A DNA stretch of 45,101 bases from Candidatus Omnitrophota bacterium (GTDB lineage: Bacteria > Omnitrophota > Gorgyraeia > B26-G9): positions 1 through 45,101 of the forward strand of contig JAHJAO010000069.1 in assembly GCA_018813905.1 (NCBI GenBank), in the 5' to 3' direction. Positions 8,453 to 16,869 of the stretch are shown here, in pieces. A model generated the notes under the pieces. The model ran no database searches and was not told where the DNA came from. It was given only the letters and a program-made list of their open reading frames with translations. Positions within the stretch are counted from its first letter, which is position 1. Each line of letters opens with the position of its first letter. A program made the position numbers and the translations under genes.

Positions 8453-9693
8453 TGTCCGAGGTTGCTGCTGGGCAGATATTCAGCGAGATAAAAAAAGACT
8501 ATTTATTTTATTTGTCCCGCGCCTTAAATAAAATTATGGTAGCCCCGGACATGATTCAGATAATGCTTACTTCAAAATGCAATCTCCGCTGTAGAATATG
8601 TGATGTCTGGAAACAACAATTTAGAAATGAACTTAGCACCGCTGAAGTAAAGAATTTGATTAATCAAGCCGTAGGGATAGGGATCCAGACTGTTTATTTT
8701 ACAGGCGGGGAGGCTTTCTTGAGGGGAGACATATTTGAATTGATAGATTATGCGTATAGTTTGGGGGCAACCACGTCTGTTAATACAAATGGCAGTCTGA
8801 TTAGCGAAGAAACAGCCAGGCAGATCGTACAGTCTAAATTAAGCAACGTCACCTTTTCTATAGACAGCGCTAAAAGCGAAGTTCATAATTTCATCAGAGG
8901 AGAAAAAGTATTTGAAATGGCAATGGAAGCGATGCGAAATATAAATAAGTATAAAAACATATTTAAGAGATATCGAGGGGGCGATGGCAACTTGCCATTG
9001 GATATCGGCATGGTGAGCGTGATTATGAAGAATAATATAAAAGAACTCGCTTCGCTGGTAATTTTAGCTGATAAAATGGGCTGTTGTTATGTCGCCTTTC
9101 AGCCGTTAGTATACAATGGCAATTTATTGGAAAATAAAAACTTTAAATCCGAATTTTGGCCAGACACAGAAGATATTGCCGAACTAGAAACCGGTTTTCA
9201 TACCTTAACGCGCATGAAGAGGGAAATGCGGGATAAAATGGCTATAAATTTTATGGCGGAAAAGACAGCGCAACATTTTAGAAAAGAAAGGAAGGTTAAT
9301 AAATGTTTTGCCGGATTCAACAGAATTTTTGTTAACCCTCAAGGGGATATTTCTTTTGTATGTTTCCCGGCGCTTGGCAATATAAGAGAAGCTTCTTTGC
9401 AAGATATTTGGGCTTCTCAACAGGCATATAGTCTTAGGGAAAAGATAAAAGAGTGTACTGTTAATTGTACTCAATTCTGTTCAGAACGGACCACATCCGA
9501 AGATATCAATGCGATCCATGAACATTTAAAAAAATCGTGCCCGGGCTCAATAGATGAAGAACGCATTTTTCTGTCGGAAATTTATAATATGCTTCAAGAC
9601 CACCCAGGTAATAGCGAAGAGATTAATAAGGCAAAAAATGCTGTGCAGGGCATAATAGATGAAAGACATTGCGGTTATGAAAAATGTCGATAA
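8452..9693 (+). CDS. Radical SAM/SPASM protein, array member 2
   Basis: The SAM-cluster motif is CNLRCRIC (C43, C47, C50), followed by the GGE block FTGGEAFLRGDIFELI and FSIDSAKSEVHNFIRG. The C-terminus has a SPASM-type auxiliary-cluster region: CFAGFNRIFVNPQGDISFVC, then a C-x3-C-x3-C group. The N-terminus, with YLFYLSRALNKIMVAPDMIQ, shares the pattern FY-x-SR...P-x-x-(I/L)Q with the array proteins at 11745, 12886 and 13923. It starts inside the stop of the cobalamin protein. An approximately 70-residue tail after the SPASM cysteines is longer than in its neighbours. SPASM proteins often modify peptides, but some act on sugars or small molecules. No specific activity can be assigned. Confidence 0.85.
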   Translation: MSEVAAGQIFSEIKKDYLFYLSRALNKIMVAPDMIQIMLTSKCNLRCRICDVWKQQFRNELSTAEVKNLINQAVGIGIQTVYFTGGEAFLRGDIFELIDYAYSLGATTSVNTNGSLISEETARQIVQSKLSNVTFSIDSAKSEVHNFIRGEKVFEMAMEAMRNINKYKNIFKRYRGGDGNLPLDIGMVSVIMKNNIKELASLVILADKMGCCYVAFQPLVYNGNLLENKNFKSEFWPDTEDIAELETGFHTLTRMKREMRDKMAINFMAEKTAQHFRKERKVNKCFAGFNRIFVNPQGDISFVCFPALGNIREASLQDIWASQQAYSLREKIKECTVNCTQFCSERTTSEDINAIHEHLKKSCPGSIDEERIFLSEIYNMLQDHPGNSEEINKAKNAVQGIIDERHCGYEKCR

Positions 9694-10618
9694 AAAGAGC
9701 GGCGAGGAATATTGTTTCAAGCAATTTTATATTGCGATGACAAACAGATGCAACCTGCAATGCATCATGTGCGCCACAACCAGGCATGACCATACAAAAG
9801 AGGGCGAGTTATCTTTAGAGCAGTGGGAATTGATCATAAACAATATTACAAGATTCAAAGTTGATAGCATCGGTTTTGGCGGAGGAGAGCCATTATTAAG
9901 ACGGGATTTAGCTGAGCTTATCAGGATCGTTTCAGCTAAAGGCATCATGGTAAATATTATTACCAATGCTACGTTGCTTAACCAGTCTTTTTTGGAACGT
10001 CTTGCCGGGCATAAAAAGAAGATAGTTTTTTTGCTTTCGTTAGATGGGTTGGAAAAAGATAATGACGGTATTAGGGGCAGAGGGGTTTTTAAAAAAGTCA
10101 TGGAGGCAGCAAGCCTCCTGAAAAAATATGACTGGACTTTTTATTTTACCTCTGTGCTTATGCCCGAGAATTTTTTTGGATATATAGATTTTTTAAAGTT
10201 TATTATACAAAAATACCCCGGAGTATTTATGGATATCCAGCCGGTGATTCCTCACAACGAAATTTATTATCGCAGAAATAAATTTAAATTAGACAAAGCA
10301 CAAGCGGATGCCTTAAATGACATAATTATATTTCTTGGGGACAGCAAAAATAAATTAAACTTATGCCGGCCGCTAGAAGTTATTTGCCAGTACAAAGATT
10401 ATTTTATTGGTTCACTGCGAAGCGCGAACCAGTGCAAGATGGGCACGGCAAGTTTTAATATTAATCTAAGAGGCAACATCTGGGTTTGCGGCAAAGAATT
10501 AGACTACCCGTTATACGAATATAAGTTAGAAGATGTATTGGGAAGCAGGGAATATTTGACAGAAATGACAAGAGTTAAAAATTGTAATTCCCCATGCCTT
10601 GCGGGGCTAGTTATATAA
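9659..10618 (+). CDS. Radical SAM protein with SPASM-like C-terminus, array member 3
   Basis: The motif CNLQCIMC (C31, C35, C38) precedes FGGGEPLLRRDLAELI and LSLDGLEKDNDGIRGRG, all standard for the SPASM/twitch branch. The C-terminal CKMGTASFNINLRGNIWVCG followed by CNSPC would ligate an auxiliary cluster, fewer cysteines than a full SPASM domain. The gene overlaps the previous one by 35 bases from this ATG. A second in-frame ATG at 9677 would reduce the overlap to 17. The 319-residue length is short for the array. Its function is unknown, but the overlap implies co-translation with its neighbours. Confidence 0.83.
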   Translation: MKDIAVMKNVDKKSGEEYCFKQFYIAMTNRCNLQCIMCATTRHDHTKEGELSLEQWELIINNITRFKVDSIGFGGGEPLLRRDLAELIRIVSAKGIMVNIITNATLLNQSFLERLAGHKKKIVFLLSLDGLEKDNDGIRGRGVFKKVMEAASLLKKYDWTFYFTSVLMPENFFGYIDFLKFIIQKYPGVFMDIQPVIPHNEIYYRRNKFKLDKAQADALNDIIIFLGDSKNKLNLCRPLEVICQYKDYFIGSLRSANQCKMGTASFNINLRGNIWVCGKELDYPLYEYKLEDVLGSREYLTEMTRVKNCNSPCLAGLVI

Positions 10619-10646
10619 TAAACAAGGCCAAAGGCGTTTTAAAACT

Positions 10647-11735
10647 ATGGACACACAAACTATCCAACGAGTTAGGAATGGCTTGAATGACCCCCGAATT
10701 GGTCCGGAAACAATTGCTCTAATGTTGACCAGGGTCTGTAATTTTAGTTGTGTATATTGCCGCGGCGGTAGACCGGCTACAAAAAACAATCGGACGCGTA
10801 ATGTTGCAGATGAGTTGGCGGCTGAAGAGCTATTTGAGTTGCTAGCGGATGCGCACGAACTTCAAGCGAAAGAGATAAATTTAGGAGGGATGGACGGGGA
10901 GCCTTTTTGCCGAATGGATATTGCGGATATAATGACCCAGATTAAGAAACATTGTTTTACAGGCTCATTGACCTCCAATGGCAGTTTTTTGAATGTAAAG
11001 ATGGCAAAAATGATGACCGATTGCGGCTGGGACATTCTTTTGCTCAGTTTAGACGCTGCAGACGCTTCTATCCAGCAAACACTGAGGCCGGCTCATGACG
11101 GCAAGCCTTACTTTGCCGGCATAATTGAATTTTTAGATTTTCTAAATCGTAATGAAAGCGGATTGAGAATTTTACTTAATGTAGTTATAAGCAAGTTAAA
11201 CTATAAACAATTACCCGAACTTGTCAAATTCGCAGATAATTATAAAAATATTGAATCAATAAATGTTTTGAAAATGCTTAACATGGGGCTAGAAAATTAT
11301 GGGGATTTGCAGCTTAACAGGCAGGAATTAAATGAATTTAAATCGATTCTTTTTGATTTAAACAGTAACAAATTGAAATATTTGGGTAATTGGCTGGGGG
11401 GCGGCGATGAAGAAGAGAGCGGCTTAAGCCTGCGAGGGGCAGAAATATCGCCTCTTTTGCGGGAAGAGCCTAAGAGATGTTACGCTAATTATTATATTCT
11501 TTCCATAGACTCAAATGGGGATGTAATACAATGCCCGCAGCATCAAAAAGTGATCGAAGGGCTTAATATCCGGAAAACCCCATTAAGGGAATTATGGGCA
11601 AACGAACACTTGCAATTTAGGCGGAAAATGGCTGATTACGCTTATTGCTTTGATGAATGCTGCACTATTCTGAAAGAACAGAACAAATTAATATATAAAA
11701 ACATAACGCCGGCCGACATTGAAAAAGGGCGATAA
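10647..11735 (+). CDS. Radical SAM/SPASM protein, array member 4
   Basis: This 362-residue protein carries CNFSCVYC (C31, C35, C38), a GGMDGEPFCRMDI block in place of the usual GGEP, and a C-terminal auxiliary-cluster region. That region reads CYANYYILSIDSNGDVIQC followed by a DECC cysteine pair. It is the most divergent member of the array: it lacks the FY-x-SR N-terminal pattern of members 2, 5, 6 and 7. Its GGMDGE insertion near the SAM-binding strand is unusual. It begins 28 bases after the previous stop, with no clear ribosome site, and is probably part of the same transcript. The substrate is unknown. Confidence 0.82.
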   Translation: MDTQTIQRVRNGLNDPRIGPETIALMLTRVCNFSCVYCRGGRPATKNNRTRNVADELAAEELFELLADAHELQAKEINLGGMDGEPFCRMDIADIMTQIKKHCFTGSLTSNGSFLNVKMAKMMTDCGWDILLLSLDAADASIQQTLRPAHDGKPYFAGIIEFLDFLNRNESGLRILLNVVISKLNYKQLPELVKFADNYKNIESINVLKMLNMGLENYGDLQLNRQELNEFKSILFDLNSNKLKYLGNWLGGGDEEESGLSLRGAEISPLLREEPKRCYANYYILSIDSNGDVIQCPQHQKVIEGLNIRKTPLRELWANEHLQFRRKMADYAYCFDECCTILKEQNKLIYKNITPADIEKGR

Positions 11736-11744
11736 CTTGTTAAA

Positions 11745-12821
11745 ATGTTAAAAAATTTAGCGTTCTATATCTCAAGAAAAGCGTGTTATCCTCTTGTCGC
11801 GCCGGATGTGCTGCAATTGTCTATCACAACAAGCTGCAATTTGCGCTGCAAATCATGCAATGTTTGGAAACAGCCAGAGGACAAAAAAAACACTTTGACC
11901 TTTAGCGAGATGCAGCATATTATTGACGAAGCCGCCTGTTGGGGAGTGAAGGAAGTTCATTTATTGGGCGGAGAACCGCTGTTAATGAGCGAATGGGGCG
12001 ATATTGTTGCGCATGCAAAATCAAAAGGAATGTTTGTTGTTATTTGCACGAATGGAACGCTTATTGATGATACGGTAGCGGGGCGAATTTTAAGTAAAAA
12101 AGTTGATTTATTGAGCATCTCTTTGGATGGGGCGAAAGCACAGACGCATGATTCTTTAAGAGGGCAAGATAATGCGTATGATAAGATTTTAAAAGGCTTG
12201 GCCATCTTAAATATGTTTGATAACCCGGAAAAGCCGAAGGTGGTGCTGATACTGACCGTATCAAGAAAAAACTTATTTGAACTGAAAGAATATATAGATT
12301 TAGCAGAAAAGTTTTCTGTTTATGGCGTATATTTTACCGCATTGGTGTTAGATAATGTAAGTTTATTTTCTAAGATAAAAACTCACGATTTGTGGATTGA
12401 ACCCAAAGATTTTGGAAACTTAAACGCTTATTTCCAAGAGGTTGAAAAGTACGCTTCTTCAAAAGGGTATTATTTAAATTATCCAAGTTTTAAATTATTC
12501 CCCAAATATTTTAAAGGGGAACTGCAGCGCGGGGATTGGCAATGTTTTGCCGGATTAAAAAGGTTAGTTGTTACGCCTGCCGGGGATATCCAAATTTGCG
12601 GCAAGACGGTGGGTAATTACAAAAAATCAAAAAGCATCAAAAAAACATGGCGGTCTGCCGAGGCGTTTAAAAGAAGACGGTTTGTGTTAAAATGTACCAA
12701 TTATTGTCTTCAGGATTGTCATGCCCGGTCAGAGTCCAGTTCTTTTTTGGAGATAGCAAAAGAGGGGTTAAAAATATTTAGCCGGCATATGCAGAGTTAT
12801 AAAACAAGCAATAAAAGATGA
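11745..12821 (+). CDS. Radical SAM/SPASM protein, array member 5
   Basis: The SAM cluster motif is CNLRCKSC (C31, C35, C38), followed by LLGGEPLLMSEWGDIV and LSISLDGAKAQTHDSLRG. The C-terminal SPASM-type region begins CFAGLKRLVVTPAGDIQICG and ends with a C-x3-C-x3-C group (CTNYCLQDC). The N-terminus reads NLAFYISRKACYPLVAPDVL, the shared amphipathic lead of four array members. The start lies nine bases after the previous stop. Similarity to the next two genes suggests tandem duplication followed by divergence. Its role is unknown. Confidence 0.84.
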   Translation: MLKNLAFYISRKACYPLVAPDVLQLSITTSCNLRCKSCNVWKQPEDKKNTLTFSEMQHIIDEAACWGVKEVHLLGGEPLLMSEWGDIVAHAKSKGMFVVICTNGTLIDDTVAGRILSKKVDLLSISLDGAKAQTHDSLRGQDNAYDKILKGLAILNMFDNPEKPKVVLILTVSRKNLFELKEYIDLAEKFSVYGVYFTALVLDNVSLFSKIKTHDLWIEPKDFGNLNAYFQEVEKYASSKGYYLNYPSFKLFPKYFKGELQRGDWQCFAGLKRLVVTPAGDIQICGKTVGNYKKSKSIKKTWRSAEAFKRRRFVLKCTNYCLQDCHARSESSSFLEIAKEGLKIFSRHMQSYKTSNKR

Positions 12822-12885
12822 TGTAACGGCCTGTGTCTTGCCGGTGCGGACCCATAACCTTAATTTTTGCAATTTGTTAAACTTG

Positions 12886-13920
12886 ATGAAAAAGCTTCTT
12901 TTTTGGCTTTCAAGAAAAATAAATTATCCAGTGGTATCGCCACAGGTTTTACAGGTTTCGCTTACTTACAGGTGCAATCTGCGATGCCGGATGTGCACGC
13001 TTGTTAATTTGCACCCGCAAGAAGAAGAGTTATCTACGGGGCAAGTAATACATTTAATCGAAGAAGCAATAAAGTATAAAATCCCAGAAATTTTATTTAC
13101 CGGAGGCGAGCACTTTCTTCGGGAAGATATTTTTGAAATATGCCGCTATGTTTGTAAGCGAGGAGCGCGCAGCGTGATCACGACTAACGGGACGTTAATT
13201 AATGAGCGCATCGCCGGTCAAATAATGGGGTTAGGCAAAACCCATATCCATTTTTCAATAGACGGGCTGGAAAAAACCAACGATTATTTTCGAGGAGAAG
13301 GTGCGTTTAAAAAAGCAGCTCAGGCGATCGAACTATTAATAAAGGGAAGGTCAAACAAGCCGGGTATTTCTTTGGGGATTGCTTGCACCGTAATGAATGA
13401 AAATACACATGAATTATTAGACATAGTAAAATTTGCGGATGAAATCGGAGTCGATGTGGTTAATTTTCAACCCGTGGCCGAAGATAATGCAAGGTTTCTT
13501 AATGAAAAACTTCCATTTTCTTGGGTAAAAAAACAGAATATTCCGTTTTTGATACAGCAGATAAAGAACATTAGAAAGTATACCCCAAAACATGTTTTTA
13601 TATATGAAGAGCCGCATCTTGAGCTATTAATACCGTATTATGAAAATAAACTTACCCGGCGGGACTGGATATGTTTCGGCGGCTTTAAGACGGCCTTTAT
13701 CTGTTTTGAAAAAAGAAAACCTTTGTTATATAGCTGCGATGGCATCTGCGGCAAGTTAGATGAGGTGTCATTAAAACAAGCTTGGCGATCAAAGGAAGCT
13801 TATAAATTACGTTTGCATTCAAAAAATTGCAAAAATTTGTGCATGCAAAGTTGTTATTCAAAAGAAATATCGCAAAGCTTGGTTAACCTGTTAAAATTTT
13901 ATTTTAAAAATAAAAGATAA
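12886..13920 (+). CDS. Radical SAM/SPASM protein, array member 6
   Basis: I chose ATG 12886 (344 residues) rather than the upstream TTG at 12838. From here the N-terminus MKKLLFWLSRKINYPVVSPQ lines up with the start of array member 5. The core motif is CNLRCRMC (C30, C34, C37), with FTGGEHFLREDIFEI, where the GGE motif is followed by His instead of Pro. The C-terminal part has CFGGFKTAFIC and CDGICGKLDEVSLKQAWRS, ending CKNLCMQSC. The extra EKRKPLLYS insertion is absent from its siblings. There is no strong ribosome site, which suggests coupling to the previous gene. The substrate is unknown. Confidence 0.83.
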   Translation: MKKLLFWLSRKINYPVVSPQVLQVSLTYRCNLRCRMCTLVNLHPQEEELSTGQVIHLIEEAIKYKIPEILFTGGEHFLREDIFEICRYVCKRGARSVITTNGTLINERIAGQIMGLGKTHIHFSIDGLEKTNDYFRGEGAFKKAAQAIELLIKGRSNKPGISLGIACTVMNENTHELLDIVKFADEIGVDVVNFQPVAEDNARFLNEKLPFSWVKKQNIPFLIQQIKNIRKYTPKHVFIYEEPHLELLIPYYENKLTRRDWICFGGFKTAFICFEKRKPLLYSCDGICGKLDEVSLKQAWRSKEAYKLRLHSKNCKNLCMQSCYSKEISQSLVNLLKFYFKNKR

Positions 13921-13922
13921 AC

Positions 13923-15014
13923 ATGAACACATTTTTAAAGGATAATCGGCGCAGCCTTAAAAAAAATATCGAGTTTTATTTTGGCAGGCTGATCGGCTTC
14001 CCTTTGACGACGCCGGAACACGTATATTTTTCTTTAACCAACCGCTGCAACTTGCAATGCCGGATGTGCGATATTTATAAAAATCCTGACAGCAAAGAAA
14101 ATGAGCAATCGACCAGTGAGGTTAAAGCCATAATCGCGCAGATAAAAAACATGTCCATAAACCACATTATTTTTTCCGGTGGCGAACCCCTGCTTCGGCA
14201 TGACTTACTGCACTTAGTGGAATTTGCCGTGGCCAAAGGGATTGGCATGGTGGACATTATAACTAACGGGACACTGCTCAATGATAAATCGATTAAAAAA
14301 ATTATAAAAAGCAAATTGAACCACATTACCATCTCCTTGGATGGACTGGGGAAAATCAACGATGAAATTAGAGGTAAGGGCGTTTTTGAAAAAGCGCAGC
14401 TAAACATGGACAAACTTAATTATTACAAAGCAAAATATGCCGCGGAGTTCCCCACCTTAGGCATAAATTTTACGATTATGAACAACAATCTAGAGCACAT
14501 TTTACCAATTATCGAATTTGCCCGAGCGAAAAAGTGCAATATTCTTGTCCTGCAGCCGCTGCTTTTCGACAATACAAACATGCAGGAGAAGAGGACTAAC
14601 TTTCTCTGGCCCGCGGAAGATAAAATAGATCGGTTGCGGGAGATCATGAAAGAAGTGATGAAGAAAAAGAACCAGCTAAATGACTTATTTATTTATACTG
14701 ATGAAGCGATATTAAAAGCTATGCCGGAGTATTTTAAAGGTCACAGAGCGAGCCCTAATTTTAAATGCTATGAGGGGATAAAAAGGATAGTTATTACTGC
14801 GGACGCAAAGGTGTGGAGTTGTCTGGGAGTTTACGGTGACCTAAAGAAGCACGCTTTAAAAAAAATATGGTTTTCCCCGGCTGCCTGGAAGATAAGAAGG
14901 AAAGCAAGCCAATGCCGGGAGCATTGCTTACAAGATTGTGTTTATTTCCCCATAGATGTTTTGAAAGACATAAATAATTTCATACAGCAAATATTAAATA
15001 GCCGGAGGCAATAA
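13923..15014 (+). CDS. Radical SAM/SPASM protein, array member 7
   Basis: Three bases after the previous stop begins a 363-residue radical SAM protein. It has CNLQCRMC (C42, C46, C49), FSGGEPLLRHDLLHLV and ISLDGLGKINDEIRGKG. The C-terminal SPASM-type part reads CYEGIKRIVITADAKVWSC, then CREHCLQDC. The N-terminus IEFYFGRLIGFPLTTPEHVY is the divergent form of the shared FY-x-(S/G)R lead. It is the last intact gene of the array. The bases right after it hold the remnant of yet another radical SAM gene, so the array was longer once. Confidence 0.84.
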   Translation: MNTFLKDNRRSLKKNIEFYFGRLIGFPLTTPEHVYFSLTNRCNLQCRMCDIYKNPDSKENEQSTSEVKAIIAQIKNMSINHIIFSGGEPLLRHDLLHLVEFAVAKGIGMVDIITNGTLLNDKSIKKIIKSKLNHITISLDGLGKINDEIRGKGVFEKAQLNMDKLNYYKAKYAAEFPTLGINFTIMNNNLEHILPIIEFARAKKCNILVLQPLLFDNTNMQEKRTNFLWPAEDKIDRLREIMKEVMKKKNQLNDLFIYTDEAILKAMPEYFKGHRASPNFKCYEGIKRIVITADAKVWSCLGVYGDLKKHALKKIWFSPAAWKIRRKASQCREHCLQDCVYFPIDVLKDINNFIQQILNSRRQ

Positions 15015-15223
15015 GCTGGGAACAGCGCGTAGGCTTTTATTGGTGGGAGAGTATCTTAAAAGATACAAAACCAGCTTGGCAGATCATCCCCTCCAAATTT
15101 TTAGAAAAGCCGGCGGCTAAGCCCCGCTGGCTTTATATAAGCTTAAGCCATAAACGCACATATAATTGCAAGATATGCGGGGGGATTCGTTTTAGATTTC
15201 TTTCGCTGCGCCGTTTCCAGTGA
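15002..15223 (+). pseudogene. Radical SAM N-terminal fossil
   Basis: A frame open from 15002 to a TGA at 15221-15223 reads, near its end, PRWLYISLSHKRTYNCKICG. This matches the entry to a radical SAM core (SLT-x-KC-T-Y-N-C-x-x-C), with the first cluster cysteine changed to Arg (CGC at 15155-15157 where TGC would be expected). There is no ATG at its beginning. GGAGG at 15004-15008 is followed by ATA at 15011, possibly a lost start. The frame stops about ten residues past the cluster motif, so the whole barrel is missing. A remnant of an eighth array gene is the simplest reading. Confidence 0.6.
15106..15134 (+). terminator. 11-bp GC-rich hairpin after the radical SAM array
   Basis: AAAGCCGGCGG (15106-15116) pairs with CCGCTGGCTTT (15124-15134) through ten Watson-Crick pairs and one G-T pair around a 7-base loop. 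The right arm ends in TTT but no longer T-run follows. It sits about 90 bases after the last array gene and inside the radical SAM fossil. It could terminate the array transcript or be chance secondary structure in dead coding sequence. Confidence 0.35.
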
Positions 15224-15225
15224 CT

Positions 15226-15311
15226 CGATACTTCGACGACTTAAAACGGCAATATTTCTATTGACGGGGGGAATATAAAGGAATTAAGTTTTAAGTCATT
15301 ACGCGGGCAGA
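15226..15311 (+). pseudogene. Fragment of an ABC exporter ATPase gene
   Basis: The stretch encodes, across a frameshift, YFDDLK then NGNISIDGGNIKELSFKSLR. This corresponds to LYDPLNGGIFIDGENIKELS...LRGQ in the intact exporter ATPase at 23272-25035. Bases 15281-15309 are identical to 24496-24524 (29 bases), and the flanks are similar with scattered changes. The rest of the gene is missing. It runs straight into the ribosome site of the GT-C gene at 15330. It records a partial duplication or recombination with the downstream exporter gene. Confidence 0.78.
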
Positions 15312-15329
15312 ATGGGACAGGAGCTTTTA

Positions 15330-16823
15330 ATGGCAATACCACGAAAATTAATTTTTAATAATATACAGATAAAATATGGACCGATTTCAGGGGTTTTTTT
15401 AATTGCTTTTGCCTTGCGTTTATTTCGCTTGGGCTATCACGATTTTTGGTATGATGAAATAGGCAGTGTTGGATATGCGCTATGTCCCTGGAACCATTGG
15501 AACGCGCCGCTTTATGGGATAGTGCTGCATTTTTGGGTAAAGATTTTTGGAGTTTCTGAATTTAGCCTGCGCATGCCATCTTTAATATTCAGCTTTTTGT
15601 CTGTAGTTTTAATCTTTTTTTTCGGCAAAGAGCTTTTTAATAAAAAAACCGGGCTTATCGCTGCTAGTTTAATGGCACTATCCCCGTTTCATTTATGGTA
15701 TGCTCAGGAAGCGCGCGATTATTCTATGCTCTTATTTTTTGGGTTATTATCAAGCTGCTTTCTTTTTAAGGCATTGAAGAATCCCGACGGCAAAAACTGG
15801 ATATTTTTTCTGCTTGCCTCATTAGCGGGCTTATATGCCAATTATTTTTTCATTTTCTTATTTATTGCCCAAGGCAGATATGTCGGGATGTTTAAAAAAG
15901 CCGCATTTAGCTTGAAAACTGTTATTTGCTTTTTATTGGTTATTTTGTGGTTTACGTTATATTTACCCCGCTTTTTAGAAAAATTTTATTTTGTCTGGGC
16001 GGGGTTTTGGTTGCCAAAACCAGAGTGGAAATCATTGCTGATTACTTTTGAAAATTTCCTGTTGGGTTATAGCGGAACCCCCCTCCTTTATTTTGTCATG
16101 AATGTATTGGCCGTGGCGTCTTTTATGTGCGGATTAATTGCGATACGCGGCAATAAAGAATTCAAAAACAACTTTGTATTCTGTTGTGGTTTAACATTTA
16201 TCCCGGTTATGCTGGCGTTTGTTTTTTCCCGGACATTTTTCTCCGTATATTTGGATCGCGGGTTGATTGTATTTAGCCCTTATTTTTATCTTATAGTGTC
16301 TTTAGGCGTAGTTTCTGCCAAGCGAGCAGCAAGAATTTCTTTGCTTTGTATTTTAGGATTGCTTTTTATCATAGCCGATTATAGATATTTTACCGATCGG
16401 ATGTATGAGCCGTTGATTCATCACATCGGCACTTATATAAAAAAACCGATACGCCCCCTAGTTAGATTTATAGAAGACAACTTGAAACCAAACGACACCC
16501 TTGCCTTTACTCATCCTGCGCCTTTGAATGAGTACGGCTTCTATAGTCGCATTAAATCGAAATCCATATATCAATTTTTTGACCCTCAATTTTTAGATTC
16601 AAGATGGCAAAGGCCTGTATGGGAGGACAAATATCGCCTGCCTTTTTATAAGATAAACGGTTTGGAATTTGAAAGGTTATGGGTGGTTTCTTCGAATTGG
16701 GCAAAAAATGGGACCTTAGATGAACATTCCCAATCAGTCAAAAACTGGTTGGAGGAAAATTTTAAGCGGGAATTTGAGAAAGAGTTCAACGGGGTATGGG
16801 TGTTCAGATATGTTAAAAACTAA
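15330..16823 (+). CDS. GT-C (GT39/ArnT-like) membrane glycosyltransferase
   Basis: A multi-pass enzyme that would transfer a sugar from a polyprenyl-phosphate donor on the outer face of the inner membrane. I start at ATG 15330 because AGGAG (15319-15323) lies six bases upstream; an ATG at 15312 falls inside the ABC fossil. The first-loop motif is FWYDEIG (Asp-Glu pair). The second block, LSPFHLWYAQEARDYSM, is the hallmark of this GT39-like branch. About ten hydrophobic segments follow and a soluble C-terminal part of about 140 residues. Relatives sit at 25814 and 27542. The acceptor is unknown; the position just before the peptide-modifying genes makes peptide or protein glycosylation conceivable. 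Confidence 0.85.
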   Translation: MAIPRKLIFNNIQIKYGPISGVFLIAFALRLFRLGYHDFWYDEIGSVGYALCPWNHWNAPLYGIVLHFWVKIFGVSEFSLRMPSLIFSFLSVVLIFFFGKELFNKKTGLIAASLMALSPFHLWYAQEARDYSMLLFFGLLSSCFLFKALKNPDGKNWIFFLLASLAGLYANYFFIFLFIAQGRYVGMFKKAAFSLKTVICFLLVILWFTLYLPRFLEKFYFVWAGFWLPKPEWKSLLITFENFLLGYSGTPLLYFVMNVLAVASFMCGLIAIRGNKEFKNNFVFCCGLTFIPVMLAFVFSRTFFSVYLDRGLIVFSPYFYLIVSLGVVSAKRAARISLLCILGLLFIIADYRYFTDRMYEPLIHHIGTYIKKPIRPLVRFIEDNLKPNDTLAFTHPAPLNEYGFYSRIKSKSIYQFFDPQFLDSRWQRPVWEDKYRLPFYKINGLEFERLWVVSSNWAKNGTLDEHSQSVKNWLEENFKREFEKEFNGVWVFRYVKN

Positions 16824-16869
16824 TCGAAAAACAGCTATTCGGGAAAACTTTTATCCGATAGAGGAGAGG

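Noticed and set aside
12838-12885. Upstream TTG start of array member 6
   Set aside because: The added residues do not align with its siblings, which begin at the position corresponding to ATG 12886.
16720-16869. Longer N-terminus for the nucleotidyltransferase/signal-peptidase fusion
   Set aside because: It would overlap the GT-C gene by about 100 bases and has no ribosome site. The family begins at MFSAEAAL, right after GAGGAG.
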